This document shows, piece after piece, positions 37,247 through 45,565 of a DNA stretch of 64,000 nt. The DNA is from JAVBKV01 sp031553885 (GTDB taxonomy: Bacteria > Bacteroidota > Bacteroidia > Bacteroidales > Azobacteroidaceae). The stretch covers positions 1-64,000 of the forward strand of contig JAVBKV010000027.1 of assembly GCA_031553885.1 (NCBI GenBank), in the 5' to 3' direction. Numbering within the stretch: the first letter of the stretch is position 1; every line of letters starts with the position of its first letter. Made by a program: the position numbers and the translations under genes. A model generated the notes under the pieces. That model did no database searches. It saw nothing but the letters and a program-made list of their open reading frames with translations, and was not told where the DNA came from.

Positions 37247-38404
37247 ATGGCTAAAAGAGACTATTACGAAATACTGGAGGTTCCCAAAACGGCATCGGCA
37301 GAAGAAATTAAAAAAGCATACCGTAAAAAGGCAATTCAGTATCACCCCGACAAAAATCCGGGAGATAAGGAATCAGAAGAAAAATTCAAGGAAGCAGCTG
37401 AAGCTTATGAGATACTTAGTAATGAAGACAAAAGAAGGCGTTATGACCAGTTCGGCCATGCAGGTGTAGGCGGGGCTGCCGGAAACGGAAACTTTGGAGG
37501 AGGAATGTCAATGGATGATATTTTCTCCCAATTCGGAGATATTTTCGGCGGACATTTCGGTGGTTTTGGAGGATTCAGCGGATTTGGAGGAGGTGGAAGA
37601 TCTTCCCAACGGGTCAACCGGGGATCAGATCTGCGTGTAAAAGTCAAATTGAACCTGAAGGAAATTGCTACCGGGGTAGAAAAAAAGATCAAGGTAAAAA
37701 AATACATTGCCTGTTCGCATTGCAAAGGAACGGGTGCGGATGGTTCGGATGCCTATACGACTTGTACTACCTGTAATGGATCAGGGCATGTAACGAAGGT
37801 GATGAGTACGATCCTTGGACAGATGCAGACAACTGCTGTTTGTAACAGTTGCGGAGGAGAAGGAAAGATCATTACGAAAAAATGTCCTCATTGTAACGGG
37901 GAGGGAATTGTCAGGGATGAAGAAATCATAACGATTAATATACCTGCAGGAGTAGCCGAAGGAATGCAATTGTCATTGAGTGGTAAAGGAAATGCTGCCC
38001 GCCATGGGGGTGTTAATGGTGATCTGCTCGTGGTGATCGAGGAAGAGCCGCATCCCGAACTGATCCGGGATCAGAACGATTTGATCTACAATCTATTGCT
38101 TAGTTTTCCGATGGCAGCCATGGGAGGAACCGTTGAAGTTCCTACGATTGATGGAAAAGCAAAGATTAAAGTCGATCCGGGTACGCAACCCGGTAAAGTG
38201 TTGCGCCTGAGAAATAAAGGATTACCTTCCGTCAACCATTATGGAACAGGCGACCTGTTAATCAATATTGCTGTTTATGTTCCGGAAAACCTGACCAAGG
38301 AGCAGAAAGACATCCTGAACGGGTTGGAGAACGCTCCTAATTTTCAACCTAATAAATCAATAAAGGAACGAATATTCAGTCGTTTCAGAACTATGTTTGA
38401 CTGA
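37247..38404 (+). CDS. dnaJ: Chaperone DnaJ (type I)
   Basis: A 385-residue Hsp40. It has a J domain with HPD at 33-35, a Gly/Phe-rich linker (GNFGGGMSMDDIFSQFGDIFGG), a four-repeat CxxCxGxG zinc domain (CSHCKGTG, CTTCNGSG, CNSCGGEG, CPHCNGEG) and the C-terminal substrate-binding domains. It stimulates DnaK ATPase and delivers substrates. It pairs with grpE in one operon, ended by a strong hairpin at 38421-38461. dnaK is not in the window. Confidence 0.97.
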   Translation: MAKRDYYEILEVPKTASAEEIKKAYRKKAIQYHPDKNPGDKESEEKFKEAAEAYEILSNEDKRRRYDQFGHAGVGGAAGNGNFGGGMSMDDIFSQFGDIFGGHFGGFGGFSGFGGGGRSSQRVNRGSDLRVKVKLNLKEIATGVEKKIKVKKYIACSHCKGTGADGSDAYTTCTTCNGSGHVTKVMSTILGQMQTTAVCNSCGGEGKIITKKCPHCNGEGIVRDEEIITINIPAGVAEGMQLSLSGKGNAARHGGVNGDLLVVIEEEPHPELIRDQNDLIYNLLLSFPMAAMGGTVEVPTIDGKAKIKVDPGTQPGKVLRLRNKGLPSVNHYGTGDLLINIAVYVPENLTKEQKDILNGLENAPNFQPNKSIKERIFSRFRTMFD

Positions 38405-38420
38405 TGAAATAAATCATAAC

Positions 38421-38461
38421 GGCCCGTCTTGCGAGTAAAAAACACCTCGTAATGACGGGCC
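38421..38461. terminator. Long hairpin after dnaJ
   Basis: GGCCCGTC pairs with GACGGGCC, and the inner TTGCGAG pairs with CTCGTAA (one G-T, one bulged T), giving about 15 base pairs. The U tract is weak (ATTGTATTTT), so this could be a terminator or an mRNA 3' end stabiliser. Confidence 0.6.
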
Positions 38462-38470
38462 TATTGTATT

Positions 38471-38513
38471 TTAACTCTTAACTCTTAATTTTTAATTCTT
38501 AATTCTTCATTCT
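38471..38513. repeat. Interspersed AT-rich repeat, single arm
   Basis: Runs of TTAACTCTTAACTCTTAATT and TTTTAATTCTTAATTCTT. It overlaps the 3' end of the rhomboid gene on the minus strand and encodes its last residues ELRIKN. Confidence 0.7.
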
Positions 38514-39117
38514 CCTCCTCCTCCTCGTCTTCCTCTTCCGGCTTTTGTGGGCCATAATTTCTGAACAAAGTTGCACAAAACAACCCGCTGAAAGCTCCGG
38601 CCAGGTGTCCTTCCCAGGAAACACTGTCATCTACCAACTCTGAAATGGGGAGCATATTCCAGATCGTACTGCCGTAAAGAAAAGCTACCAGCATGGATAT
38701 GGCCATGAGTGGAATGTATTTTCTGAAAATACCGCTGAAAAACAAAAAAAAGGAAAGAGCATAAACCAAACCACTGGCGCCGATATGCCAGGAATCCCTT
38801 CCGATGCACCAGGTAATGATTCCTGAAAGAATCCAGAGTATAGGAAATACAACATACCCCAAGTCTCTATAAAAATAGAATAAACACCAACTTAGTATTA
38901 ATAAAGGTACCGTATTGGAAAACAGGTGACTGATCCCGGCATGAATAAAAGGACCCGTTATGATTCCAACTAAACCGTTCCAACTCCTGGGATAGATTCC
39001 CCATTGATGCCAATCGGTGTTCAATCCGGTATTCAATCCCCAGATAACCCACAAAAGGATAATGAACAAGGATGGAAAAAAAAAGGCGTATAAGATTCTT
39101 TTTGTTTCGAACTTCAT
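38485..39117 (-). CDS. Rhomboid-family intramembrane serine protease
   Basis: A 210-residue membrane protein with six segments. The catalytic pair is Ser115 in HIGASGLVY and His171 in SWEGHLAGAFSG; HAGISHLFSN near residue 59 supplies the oxyanion-side residues. Rhomboids cut membrane proteins within or next to the membrane; the substrate is unknown. I start at MKFETKRILY (39117), since the upstream ATG at 39159 adds a non-conserved stretch. The C-terminus is a run of Glu and Asp followed by ELRIKN, the last part written by the interspersed repeat that overlaps the stop. Confidence 0.9.
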   Translation of the reverse strand: MKFETKRILYAFFFPSLFIILLWVIWGLNTGLNTDWHQWGIYPRSWNGLVGIITGPFIHAGISHLFSNTVPLLILSWCLFYFYRDLGYVVFPILWILSGIITWCIGRDSWHIGASGLVYALSFFLFFSGIFRKYIPLMAISMLVAFLYGSTIWNMLPISELVDDSVSWEGHLAGAFSGLFCATLFRNYGPQKPEEEDEEEEENEELRIKN

Positions 39118-39254
39118 AAATAAAAACACAATAAAATTGTGGCAAACTGTGACAAACATAAGTAAAAATCCTGAATTATAGATGCGTTAAATATAAAATT
39201 CAAAAGTTTGCATAGAGGAAGTTTGTATAAAAAAGAGAAAAAAAGCATCCTTCT

Positions 39255-39286
39255 TTTGGCATTTGTAAATTTTTATTGTAACTTTA
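39255..39286 (+). promoter_or_regulatory. Promoter of the glycogen operon
   Basis: TTTG at 39255-39258, 20 bases, TAACTTTA at 39279-39286: the Bacteroidota promoter pattern with one mismatch in the last base. It leaves a 5' leader of roughly 100 bases before the debranching enzyme ATG at 39392. Confidence 0.5.
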
Positions 39287-39391
39287 GTGTGTAATTGATT
39301 ACCTATTCTTTTGATTTATAATTTAATTGATTGATTGGTAGGTTATTGATCGTAAAGAATGATTCAGTTATAATCCTTAAATCATTGAAAT

Positions 39392-41335
39392 ATGGGATAC
39401 CTAAAGTTCGATAAAACACTAATGATTAATCTGGAAGAATCACTTAAAAGGGAGATTCTGAGGACCAATCGTGGAGGTGCTTATCACTGTACAACCGTAG
39501 TTGACTGTAATACCCGGAAATATCATGGTCTGTTGGTTATGCCGGTTCCGCAGGTGGATAATGATAATCATGTTATTTTATCTTCATTGGACGAAACGGT
39601 TATCCAGCATGGGGCTGAATTTAATCTGGGCCTTCATCAGTACGAAGAGAATCATTTCAGTCCGAACGGTCATAAATACATCCGGCAGTTTGATTTTGAA
39701 GCTGTTCCCCGTACGCTGTACAGGGTGGGAGGGGTTATTATGACCAAGGAAAAAATATTTACTGCCTATCACAATCGTATCCTGATTAAATATACCTTGC
39801 TGGATGCTCATTCGCCCACTACATTGCGTTTTAAACCGTTCCTTGCATTTCGTAACGTGAACTCCCTTACCGTGGAGAATCATGCCGTCAATAAAAATTA
39901 TACGGAAGTTGAGAATGGAGTGAAAACTTCTATGTATCAAGGATATCCCGATTTATACATGCAGTTCAGTAAACCCTGCCAGTTTGTGTTTAATCCCGAC
40001 TGGTATCATGGAGTTGTTTATTCCAAGGAGATGGAACGGGGATTTCCGTACAAAGAAGACCTGTATGTGCCGGGTTATTTTGAATTGCCTATTGCAAAAG
40101 GGGAGTCGGTTTACTTTGCCGGGGGAGACGAGTGGATAGATCCTTCCTCACTGGAAGAGCAGTTCCAGGAAGAAGAGAAGAACCGTACGCCCCGGACCAG
40201 TTTTTTTAACTGTCTCAAAAATTCTGCCCAGCAATTTTATTACCGGCCGACAGAAAACGATGCCTATTTATTGGCGGGTTATCCCTGGTTTAAAGTACGG
40301 GCAAGGGATTTGTTTATCTCAGCTCCGGGATGTACGTTGGGTATTGATGATCCGGTTCGTTTTGAAAAATTGCTTACGACAGCAACACCGGCACTTCGTA
40401 ATTTTATGAGGGAGGGTTTGTTGGATAAAGTAATCCAGGAAATCGATCTTCCGGATGTTTTACTTTGGGCAGTATGGTCGATACAACAATATGCCAAGTA
40501 TGTAGGAAAGGAGAAATGCCTGGAAAATTATGGGGATCTGATCCTCGAAATCGTTACTTACATACAAAAAAATAAACATGAAAACCTGCATCTGGAAGAT
40601 AATGGTTTATTGTATGCCGAAGGAAAAGATAAAGCCATTACCTGGATGAATTCAACCATTAACGGCCGGCCGATTGTTCCCCGTTCGGGATATATTGTTG
40701 AGTTCAATGCGTTGTGGTACAATGCGTTGAAATTTTCTTCCGAAATGGCTGAACTTAATAATAATAAAAAAGCAGTTGAAGAACTGGAAGAGCTGGCAGG
40801 TAAAACAGCCGTTTCTTTTGTGGAAACGTTCCTTAACGGTTATGGCTATTTGTTCGACTATATCGACGGAGGATATGTGGACTGGAGCGTTCGTCCCAAT
40901 ATGTTGTTTGCTGTTTCTCTTGATTATTCTCCGTTAAACAGAACTCAAAAGCGTACGGTATTGAACATTGTGACCAAAGAATTGTTAACTCCTAAAGGAA
41001 TTCGCTCCTTAAGTCCTAAAAGCGAAGGATACCGTCCTTATTATGTGGGCCCGCAGCAGGAAAGGGATCTTTCCTATCACCAGGGAACTGTTTGGCCTTG
41101 GTTACTGGGCGCTTACCTGGAAGGTTATCTGAGGTTGTATCAAATGAGCGGGGTTTCTTTTGTCGAACGGATGCTGATCGGATTGGAGGAAGAAATGAAT
41201 ACCCATTGTATCGGCTCGATTTCTGAATTGTTTGATGGGAATCCGCCTTTCCAGAGCCGTGGAGCCATTTCCTTTGCGATGAATATTGCAGCCACGCTCC
41301 GGGTAGTGAAATTATTGAAAACGTATAACGTATAA
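39392..41335 (+). CDS. Glycogen debranching enzyme (amylo-alpha-1,6-glucosidase)
   Basis: A 647-residue protein with an N-terminal GDE_N domain (LRTNRGGAYHCTTVVDCNTRKYHGLLV) and a C-terminal (alpha/alpha)6 amylo-1,6-glucosidase domain (GYPWFKVRARDLFISAPG, NSTINGRPIVPRSGYIVEFNALWYNAL, YHQGTVWPWLLGAYLEGYL), family GH133-like. It removes alpha-1,6 branches from glycogen or maltodextrins in the cytoplasm; there is no signal peptide. It heads a three-gene operon with a GT4 glycosyltransferase (17 bases downstream) and a GH57 protein. This trio is a recurring Bacteroidota storage-glucan set. Confidence 0.93.
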   Translation: MGYLKFDKTLMINLEESLKREILRTNRGGAYHCTTVVDCNTRKYHGLLVMPVPQVDNDNHVILSSLDETVIQHGAEFNLGLHQYEENHFSPNGHKYIRQFDFEAVPRTLYRVGGVIMTKEKIFTAYHNRILIKYTLLDAHSPTTLRFKPFLAFRNVNSLTVENHAVNKNYTEVENGVKTSMYQGYPDLYMQFSKPCQFVFNPDWYHGVVYSKEMERGFPYKEDLYVPGYFELPIAKGESVYFAGGDEWIDPSSLEEQFQEEEKNRTPRTSFFNCLKNSAQQFYYRPTENDAYLLAGYPWFKVRARDLFISAPGCTLGIDDPVRFEKLLTTATPALRNFMREGLLDKVIQEIDLPDVLLWAVWSIQQYAKYVGKEKCLENYGDLILEIVTYIQKNKHENLHLEDNGLLYAEGKDKAITWMNSTINGRPIVPRSGYIVEFNALWYNALKFSSEMAELNNNKKAVEELEELAGKTAVSFVETFLNGYGYLFDYIDGGYVDWSVRPNMLFAVSLDYSPLNRTQKRTVLNIVTKELLTPKGIRSLSPKSEGYRPYYVGPQQERDLSYHQGTVWPWLLGAYLEGYLRLYQMSGVSFVERMLIGLEEEMNTHCIGSISELFDGNPPFQSRGAISFAMNIAATLRVVKLLKTYNV

Positions 41336-41351
41336 CGTAAACGTAATAGAA

Positions 41352-42614
41352 ATGAAAGCATTAATGTTCGGGTGGGAATTCCCTCCTCATATATTGGGTG
41401 GCCTTGGAACTGCGAGCTATGGGTTGACTAAAGGCATGGCGAAGCAGGAGGATATGGAGATTACGTTTGTCATGCCCAAGCCCTGGGGAGATGAAGATCG
41501 CAGTTTCCTGCGTTTGCTGGGTGCTTGTAATACACCTGTTGGCTGGCGGGATCATCATTGGGATTATATCAGTAAACGATTGGGAAAATATATGGATCCG
41601 CAGGAATACTACAACCTGAGGGATCATATTTATGCCGATTTTAATTATTTACACCTCAATGACCTGGGCTGTGTAGAGTTCTCAGGACGATATCCGGATA
41701 ATTTGCTGGAGGAAATTAATAATTACTCGATCGTTGCAGGAGTAATTGCCAGGACCTATGATTTTGATGTGATTCATTCGCACGACTGGTTGACTTATCC
41801 TGCAGGGATTCATTCCAAGTATGCAACGGGTAAGCCGTTGGTCATTCATGTTCATGCTACTGATTTTGACCGGAGTCGCGGAAAGGTAAACCCGACGGTT
41901 TACGGAATTGAAAAAGACGGGATGGACAATGCCGATCATATTATTACCGTGAGTAACCTGACCCGGAATACAGTGATTGAAAAATACCACCAGGATCCGA
42001 AAAAGGTTACGACCGTTCATAATGCAGTAGAGCCATTAAGTGCTGAAATCGAATCGATTACTTCCAAGAAAGGAACCGATGATAAAGTGATCACCTTTCT
42101 GGGACGGATCACGATGCAAAAAGGGCCGGAATATTTTGTAGAGGCGGCAGCCCGGGTATTAAAGAAAACGAATCACGTTCGTTTTGTTATGGCCGGAAGC
42201 GGAGACATGATGAATCAGATGATCCGGTTGGCAGCTCAGCGTGGTATTTCCGATCGTTTTCATTTTACCGGATTCATGAAAGGTACCCAGGTGTATGAAG
42301 TTCTGAAATCAAGCGACGTATACGTTATGCCTTCAGTTTCGGAGCCTTTTGGAATTTCTCCCTTGGAAGCGATGCAATGTGGGGTGCCAACGATAATATC
42401 CAAGCAATCGGGTTGTGCGGAAATATTGGATAAGGCTATAAAAACCGATTACTGGGATATCGAAGCCATGGCCGATGCCATGTATTCGATTATCACTTAT
42501 CCGTCTATGGCTCAGTACCTGAAAGAGGAGGGTAAAAAAGAGGTGGATGAAATTAAGTGGGAATATGCCGGCCTTAAAGTCCGGAAGATTTATGAAAGTG
42601 TGTTGTCCAAGTAA
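41352..42614 (+). CDS. GT4-type glycosyltransferase (glycogen synthase-like)
   Basis: A 420-residue GT-B protein. The N-terminal glycine loop is EFPPHILGGLGTASYGL, and the C-terminal nucleotide-sugar site shows FLGRITMQKGPEYFVEAA and the EX7E motif in SEPFGISPLEAMQCGVP. The KPLVIHVHATDFDRS stretch and position between a debranching enzyme and a GH57 protein support a role in alpha-glucan (glycogen) synthesis, although it is closer to GT4 than to classic GT5 GlgA. The donor is likely a nucleotide glucose. No signal peptide. Confidence 0.9.
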   Translation: MKALMFGWEFPPHILGGLGTASYGLTKGMAKQEDMEITFVMPKPWGDEDRSFLRLLGACNTPVGWRDHHWDYISKRLGKYMDPQEYYNLRDHIYADFNYLHLNDLGCVEFSGRYPDNLLEEINNYSIVAGVIARTYDFDVIHSHDWLTYPAGIHSKYATGKPLVIHVHATDFDRSRGKVNPTVYGIEKDGMDNADHIITVSNLTRNTVIEKYHQDPKKVTTVHNAVEPLSAEIESITSKKGTDDKVITFLGRITMQKGPEYFVEAAARVLKKTNHVRFVMAGSGDMMNQMIRLAAQRGISDRFHFTGFMKGTQVYEVLKSSDVYVMPSVSEPFGISPLEAMQCGVPTIISKQSGCAEILDKAIKTDYWDIEAMADAMYSIITYPSMAQYLKEEGKKEVDEIKWEYAGLKVRKIYESVLSK

Positions 42615-42650
42615 AGATAGAAAGAAACATATAATAAACCTTTGAATATC

Positions 42651-43982
42651 ATGAAAACGATTTGTTTTTATTTTCAGTTGCACCAACCATTTCGTCTGAA
42701 ACGTTACCGTTTCTTTGATATAGGCAGTGACCATTACTATTATGATGATTTTTCCAATGAAGATATTATCCGCCGAATAGCCGATCGTTCCATTCTTCGG
42801 GCTAATGCAATATTGTTGGATATGATTAAAGAGCATAACCAGAAATTCAAAGTGGCTTTTTCTATTTCAGGAGTAGCTCTGGAACAATTGGAAATCTATG
42901 TTCCGGAAGCGATCGACGGATTTAAGGAACTGGCACGTACCGGTTGTGTGGAGTTTCTGGCGGAAACATATTCACATTCGTTGTCTTCCCTGACTGATCC
43001 GGAAGAATTCAGGAGCCAGGTGGAAGCACATTCTGCTAAGATAGAGTTGTTGTTCGGGCAAAAGCCACAGGTTTTCCGGAATACCGAATTGATATACAAT
43101 GATGATATTGCTCTGCTTGTTTCCGGTATGGGATATAAAACCATGCTGACGGAAGGGGCGAAGCATGTTCTGGGTTGGAAGAGTCCCAATTACCTGTATT
43201 CATCAGCGGCTAATCCGCACCTGAAATTACTGGTACGAAATTCGAAATACAGCGATGATATTTCTTTTCGTTTTTCCAACTACGATTGGAGCGAATATCC
43301 GTTGGTTGCGGATAAATTAGTAAATTGGATTAATACGACACCGGAGTCGGAGCAACTGATCAATATTTTTATGAATTATGAAGTATTGGGCAGTTTACAA
43401 CCAGTGGAAACGGGTATCTTTGAGTTTTTTAAAGCTATACCGCGTTATGCTTTTGCTAAAAAAATAGGTTTTTCAACCCCATCTGAAGTATCCAACAAAC
43501 TCAAACCGGTGGGAGAATTGGCCGTTCCGTATCCGTGCTCCTGGGCCGGAGAAGAAAAAGATGTTAGTCCCTGGCTGGGAAACATCCTGCAAAAAGAAGC
43601 ATTTGATAAGCTGTATAGTATCGGAGAACGGGTACGGTTGTGTGATGACCGCAGGATTCTCCAGGATTGGAACTACCTTCAGGCCGGGGATCATTTTCAC
43701 TTCATGAGTACAAAAATATTCCCGGGCCCGAGTGTTTACAGCCCCTATGACAATGCTTATGATGCTTTCAATAATTACATGAATGTGTTGAGTGACTTCA
43801 TAGACCGGGTTAATGCCCAATTTCCTGATAATATCGAAAATGAAGAATTAAATGCTCTATTGACTACGATTCAGAATCAGGGGAAAGAAATTACCAAGTT
43901 GGAAAAAGAAATTGCTCTGTTGAAAAGGAAAAATGGGGATACAGCTCTCTCTGGAAAAAAGAAAGTAGTTTCCACTAATTGA
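42651..43982 (+). CDS. GH57 alpha-amylase-like protein
   Basis: A 443-residue GH57-family protein. Conserved region 1 is LHQPFR (His11). The nucleophile region shows FRNTELIY with Glu146 present. The region that normally carries the acid/base Asp (MDYE-type) reads FMNYEVLGS, with Asn242 in its place, and the usual following His is missing. A C-terminal coiled coil (GKEITKLEKEIALLKRKNG) and basic tail follow. Family members hydrolyse or rearrange alpha-1,4-glucans; a set of Bacteroidota alpha-amylase-like GH57 proteins is known to have altered catalytic residues, and this looks like one. The ATG at 42651 is chosen over a TTG at 42642. Confidence 0.9.
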   Translation: MKTICFYFQLHQPFRLKRYRFFDIGSDHYYYDDFSNEDIIRRIADRSILRANAILLDMIKEHNQKFKVAFSISGVALEQLEIYVPEAIDGFKELARTGCVEFLAETYSHSLSSLTDPEEFRSQVEAHSAKIELLFGQKPQVFRNTELIYNDDIALLVSGMGYKTMLTEGAKHVLGWKSPNYLYSSAANPHLKLLVRNSKYSDDISFRFSNYDWSEYPLVADKLVNWINTTPESEQLINIFMNYEVLGSLQPVETGIFEFFKAIPRYAFAKKIGFSTPSEVSNKLKPVGELAVPYPCSWAGEEKDVSPWLGNILQKEAFDKLYSIGERVRLCDDRRILQDWNYLQAGDHFHFMSTKIFPGPSVYSPYDNAYDAFNNYMNVLSDFIDRVNAQFPDNIENEELNALLTTIQNQGKEITKLEKEIALLKRKNGDTALSGKKKVVSTN

Positions 43983-43990
43983 AAAAATAA

Positions 43991-44023
43991 TTTAAGGTCC
44001 TTAAGAATATTAAGGACCTTAAA
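43991..44023. repeat. 14-bp perfect inverted repeat after the glycogen operon
   Basis: TTTAAGGTCCTTAA and its exact inverse flank a GAATA loop. It lacks a T tract on the plus strand but has one (TTATTTTTT) on the minus strand. Its position suits the operon's 3' end. Confidence 0.7.
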
Positions 44024-44048
44024 AATAGTTGTAATTAACAAAGAAATT

Positions 44049-44062
44049 GTGCACGCACACAG
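44049..44062 (+). promoter_or_regulatory. Candidate operator upstream of FAD oxidoreductase
   Basis: GTGCACGCACACAG lies 37 bases before the FAD oxidoreductase ATG. A 12-of-14 match in the same orientation lies before the unrecognised secreted gene at 46821-46834. The TGTG..CACA halves suggest a LacI- or GntR-type site, but no regulator gene is in the window. Confidence 0.4.
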
Positions 44063-44099
44063 TTTTTAAAATAAAACTCAATTATTAACCTTGAAAAAC

Positions 44100-45467
44100 A
44101 TGCAAAGAAGAAAATTTATCAGAAACATCGGAGCGTTGGGACTTGCTTCGGTAACCTTTGGGGATGCTTTTGCTCAAAACCCTCAGAAAGTACAGAAATT
44201 AGGAGTACAAGTGAGTGACAATTGGGACGTGATTGTCGTGGGAGGAGGTCCGGCAGGATGTGCGGCTGCAACTGCGGCAGCCAGGGAAGGAGCCCGGACT
44301 TTATTGATTGAAGGAACAGGGGCGCTGGGAGGAATGGGTACATCCGGGTTGCTGAATGCCTGGTGCCCGTTTACCGATAAGGAAAAAATCATTTATAAGG
44401 GAATTGCCGAACAGGTATTTCTGGAATCTAAAAAAGGCACACCGCATATTAAAGGAAATGACTGGGTGCCCATCAATTCGGAACATTTGAAAGTTGTTTA
44501 TGATGATCTGGTTTCTTCACAAGGGGTTTCAGTCTTGTTTTTTTCTACCATGGCTACCGTGGAAATGAAAAATAAAAACGTCGTGGAAGCCGTAATCGTT
44601 GCTAATAAATCAGGACTTACAGCTTATAAAGCCAAGTTATTTATTGATTGTACAGGCGATGGAGACCTGGCAGCCCGAGCCGGAGCCGGTTTTGAAATGG
44701 GAGATAACACTGGTGCCGTACAGGATGGTACACTGTGTTTTACGATCTCTAATATCAATAAGCAGGCATATGATCGGGTGGGTACTTTGCAGTCATCCAA
44801 GAAAGGCGGGGCTATATTTAAAATGCTGGATTCCGGCAGGTACAATTTAATCAAAGATACGCACATAAACGATAAATATCCGGGGCCGAATTTTCTGGCG
44901 TTTAATGCAGGGCATGTTTCTGTAAACAGCCTGGATCCTGCTTCACTTTCTTCTGCAATGATGACAGGAAGAAAGATTGCCCGCCAGTTTCATGAAGGGC
45001 TTACGGAGTTTGAGCCAGGTATTTTTAATAATTCGTATCTGGCCGGTACCGGAGCTTTGATGGGAGTGAGGGAAAGCCGCCGGATCAAATGTGACTATAC
45101 GTTCTCTTTGGAGGATTGGTTGGCCCGTCGGGAGTTTGAAGATGGAATCGGAAGAAATAATTACTACATTGATGTCCACAAGAAAGGTTCAACACAGTAT
45201 CCTCGTTACGGAAAAGGAGAGTCTCATGGAATTCCTTATCGTAGCTTAGCTCCGGTAGGATTAAAAAATGTATTGGTTGCCGGTCGTTGTATTTCAACGG
45301 ATCACTATGCTCACGGAAGCTTGCGGGTAATGCCTCCCTGTCTTGTAACAGGAGAAGCTGCAGGGGTGGCTGCCGGGCAGATATACAGTTCCAAATCACC
45401 TGATATTCACAACGTGGATATAAAACAATTGAGAGCCCGTTTGGTAGAGGTAGGGCAGTTGATCTAG
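44100..45467 (+). CDS. Tat-exported FAD-dependent oxidoreductase
   Basis: A 455-residue flavoprotein of the FAD_oxidored (PF12831-like) family. The N-terminus MQRRKFIRNIGALGLASVTFG is a twin-arginine signal, so it is exported folded with its cofactor. The dinucleotide motif GGGPAG is at 48-53, IDCTGDGDLAARAGAGFE follows near 180, and the C-terminal FAD block is GLKNVLVAGRCISTDHYAHGS. The ATG at 44100 is preferred to the in-frame TTG at 44091. Substrate is unknown; the gene is convergent with an unrecognised secreted protein gene and close to a DUF1080 gene, which suggests oxidation of a sugar or glycoside in the periplasm. Confidence 0.88.
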   Translation: MQRRKFIRNIGALGLASVTFGDAFAQNPQKVQKLGVQVSDNWDVIVVGGGPAGCAAATAAAREGARTLLIEGTGALGGMGTSGLLNAWCPFTDKEKIIYKGIAEQVFLESKKGTPHIKGNDWVPINSEHLKVVYDDLVSSQGVSVLFFSTMATVEMKNKNVVEAVIVANKSGLTAYKAKLFIDCTGDGDLAARAGAGFEMGDNTGAVQDGTLCFTISNINKQAYDRVGTLQSSKKGGAIFKMLDSGRYNLIKDTHINDKYPGPNFLAFNAGHVSVNSLDPASLSSAMMTGRKIARQFHEGLTEFEPGIFNNSYLAGTGALMGVRESRRIKCDYTFSLEDWLARREFEDGIGRNNYYIDVHKKGSTQYPRYGKGESHGIPYRSLAPVGLKNVLVAGRCISTDHYAHGSLRVMPPCLVTGEAAGVAAGQIYSSKSPDIHNVDIKQLRARLVEVGQLI

Positions 45468-45473
45468 GGAAGC

Positions 45474-45565
45474 ATGGGAATTAAAAATTAAGAATTAAAA
45501 ATGAAAAATAATAAGGCCAGATACCTTTCATTTTTCATTTTTAATTCTTAATTTTTAATTCCCAT
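45474..45565. repeat. 36-bp perfect inverted repeat of the interspersed family
   Basis: Left arm 45474-45509 (starting ATGGGAATTAAAAATTAAGA) and right arm 45530-45565 are exact inverses around a 20-base loop. The right arm contains the stop and last codons (ELWELKIKN) of the minus-strand gene. It lies between two convergent genes and should work as a two-way terminator-like hairpin. Confidence 0.9.

Noticed and set aside
43991..44023. Intrinsic terminator for the glycogen operon
   Set aside because: The stem is perfect but there is no T tract on the plus strand, so I list it only as an inverted repeat.
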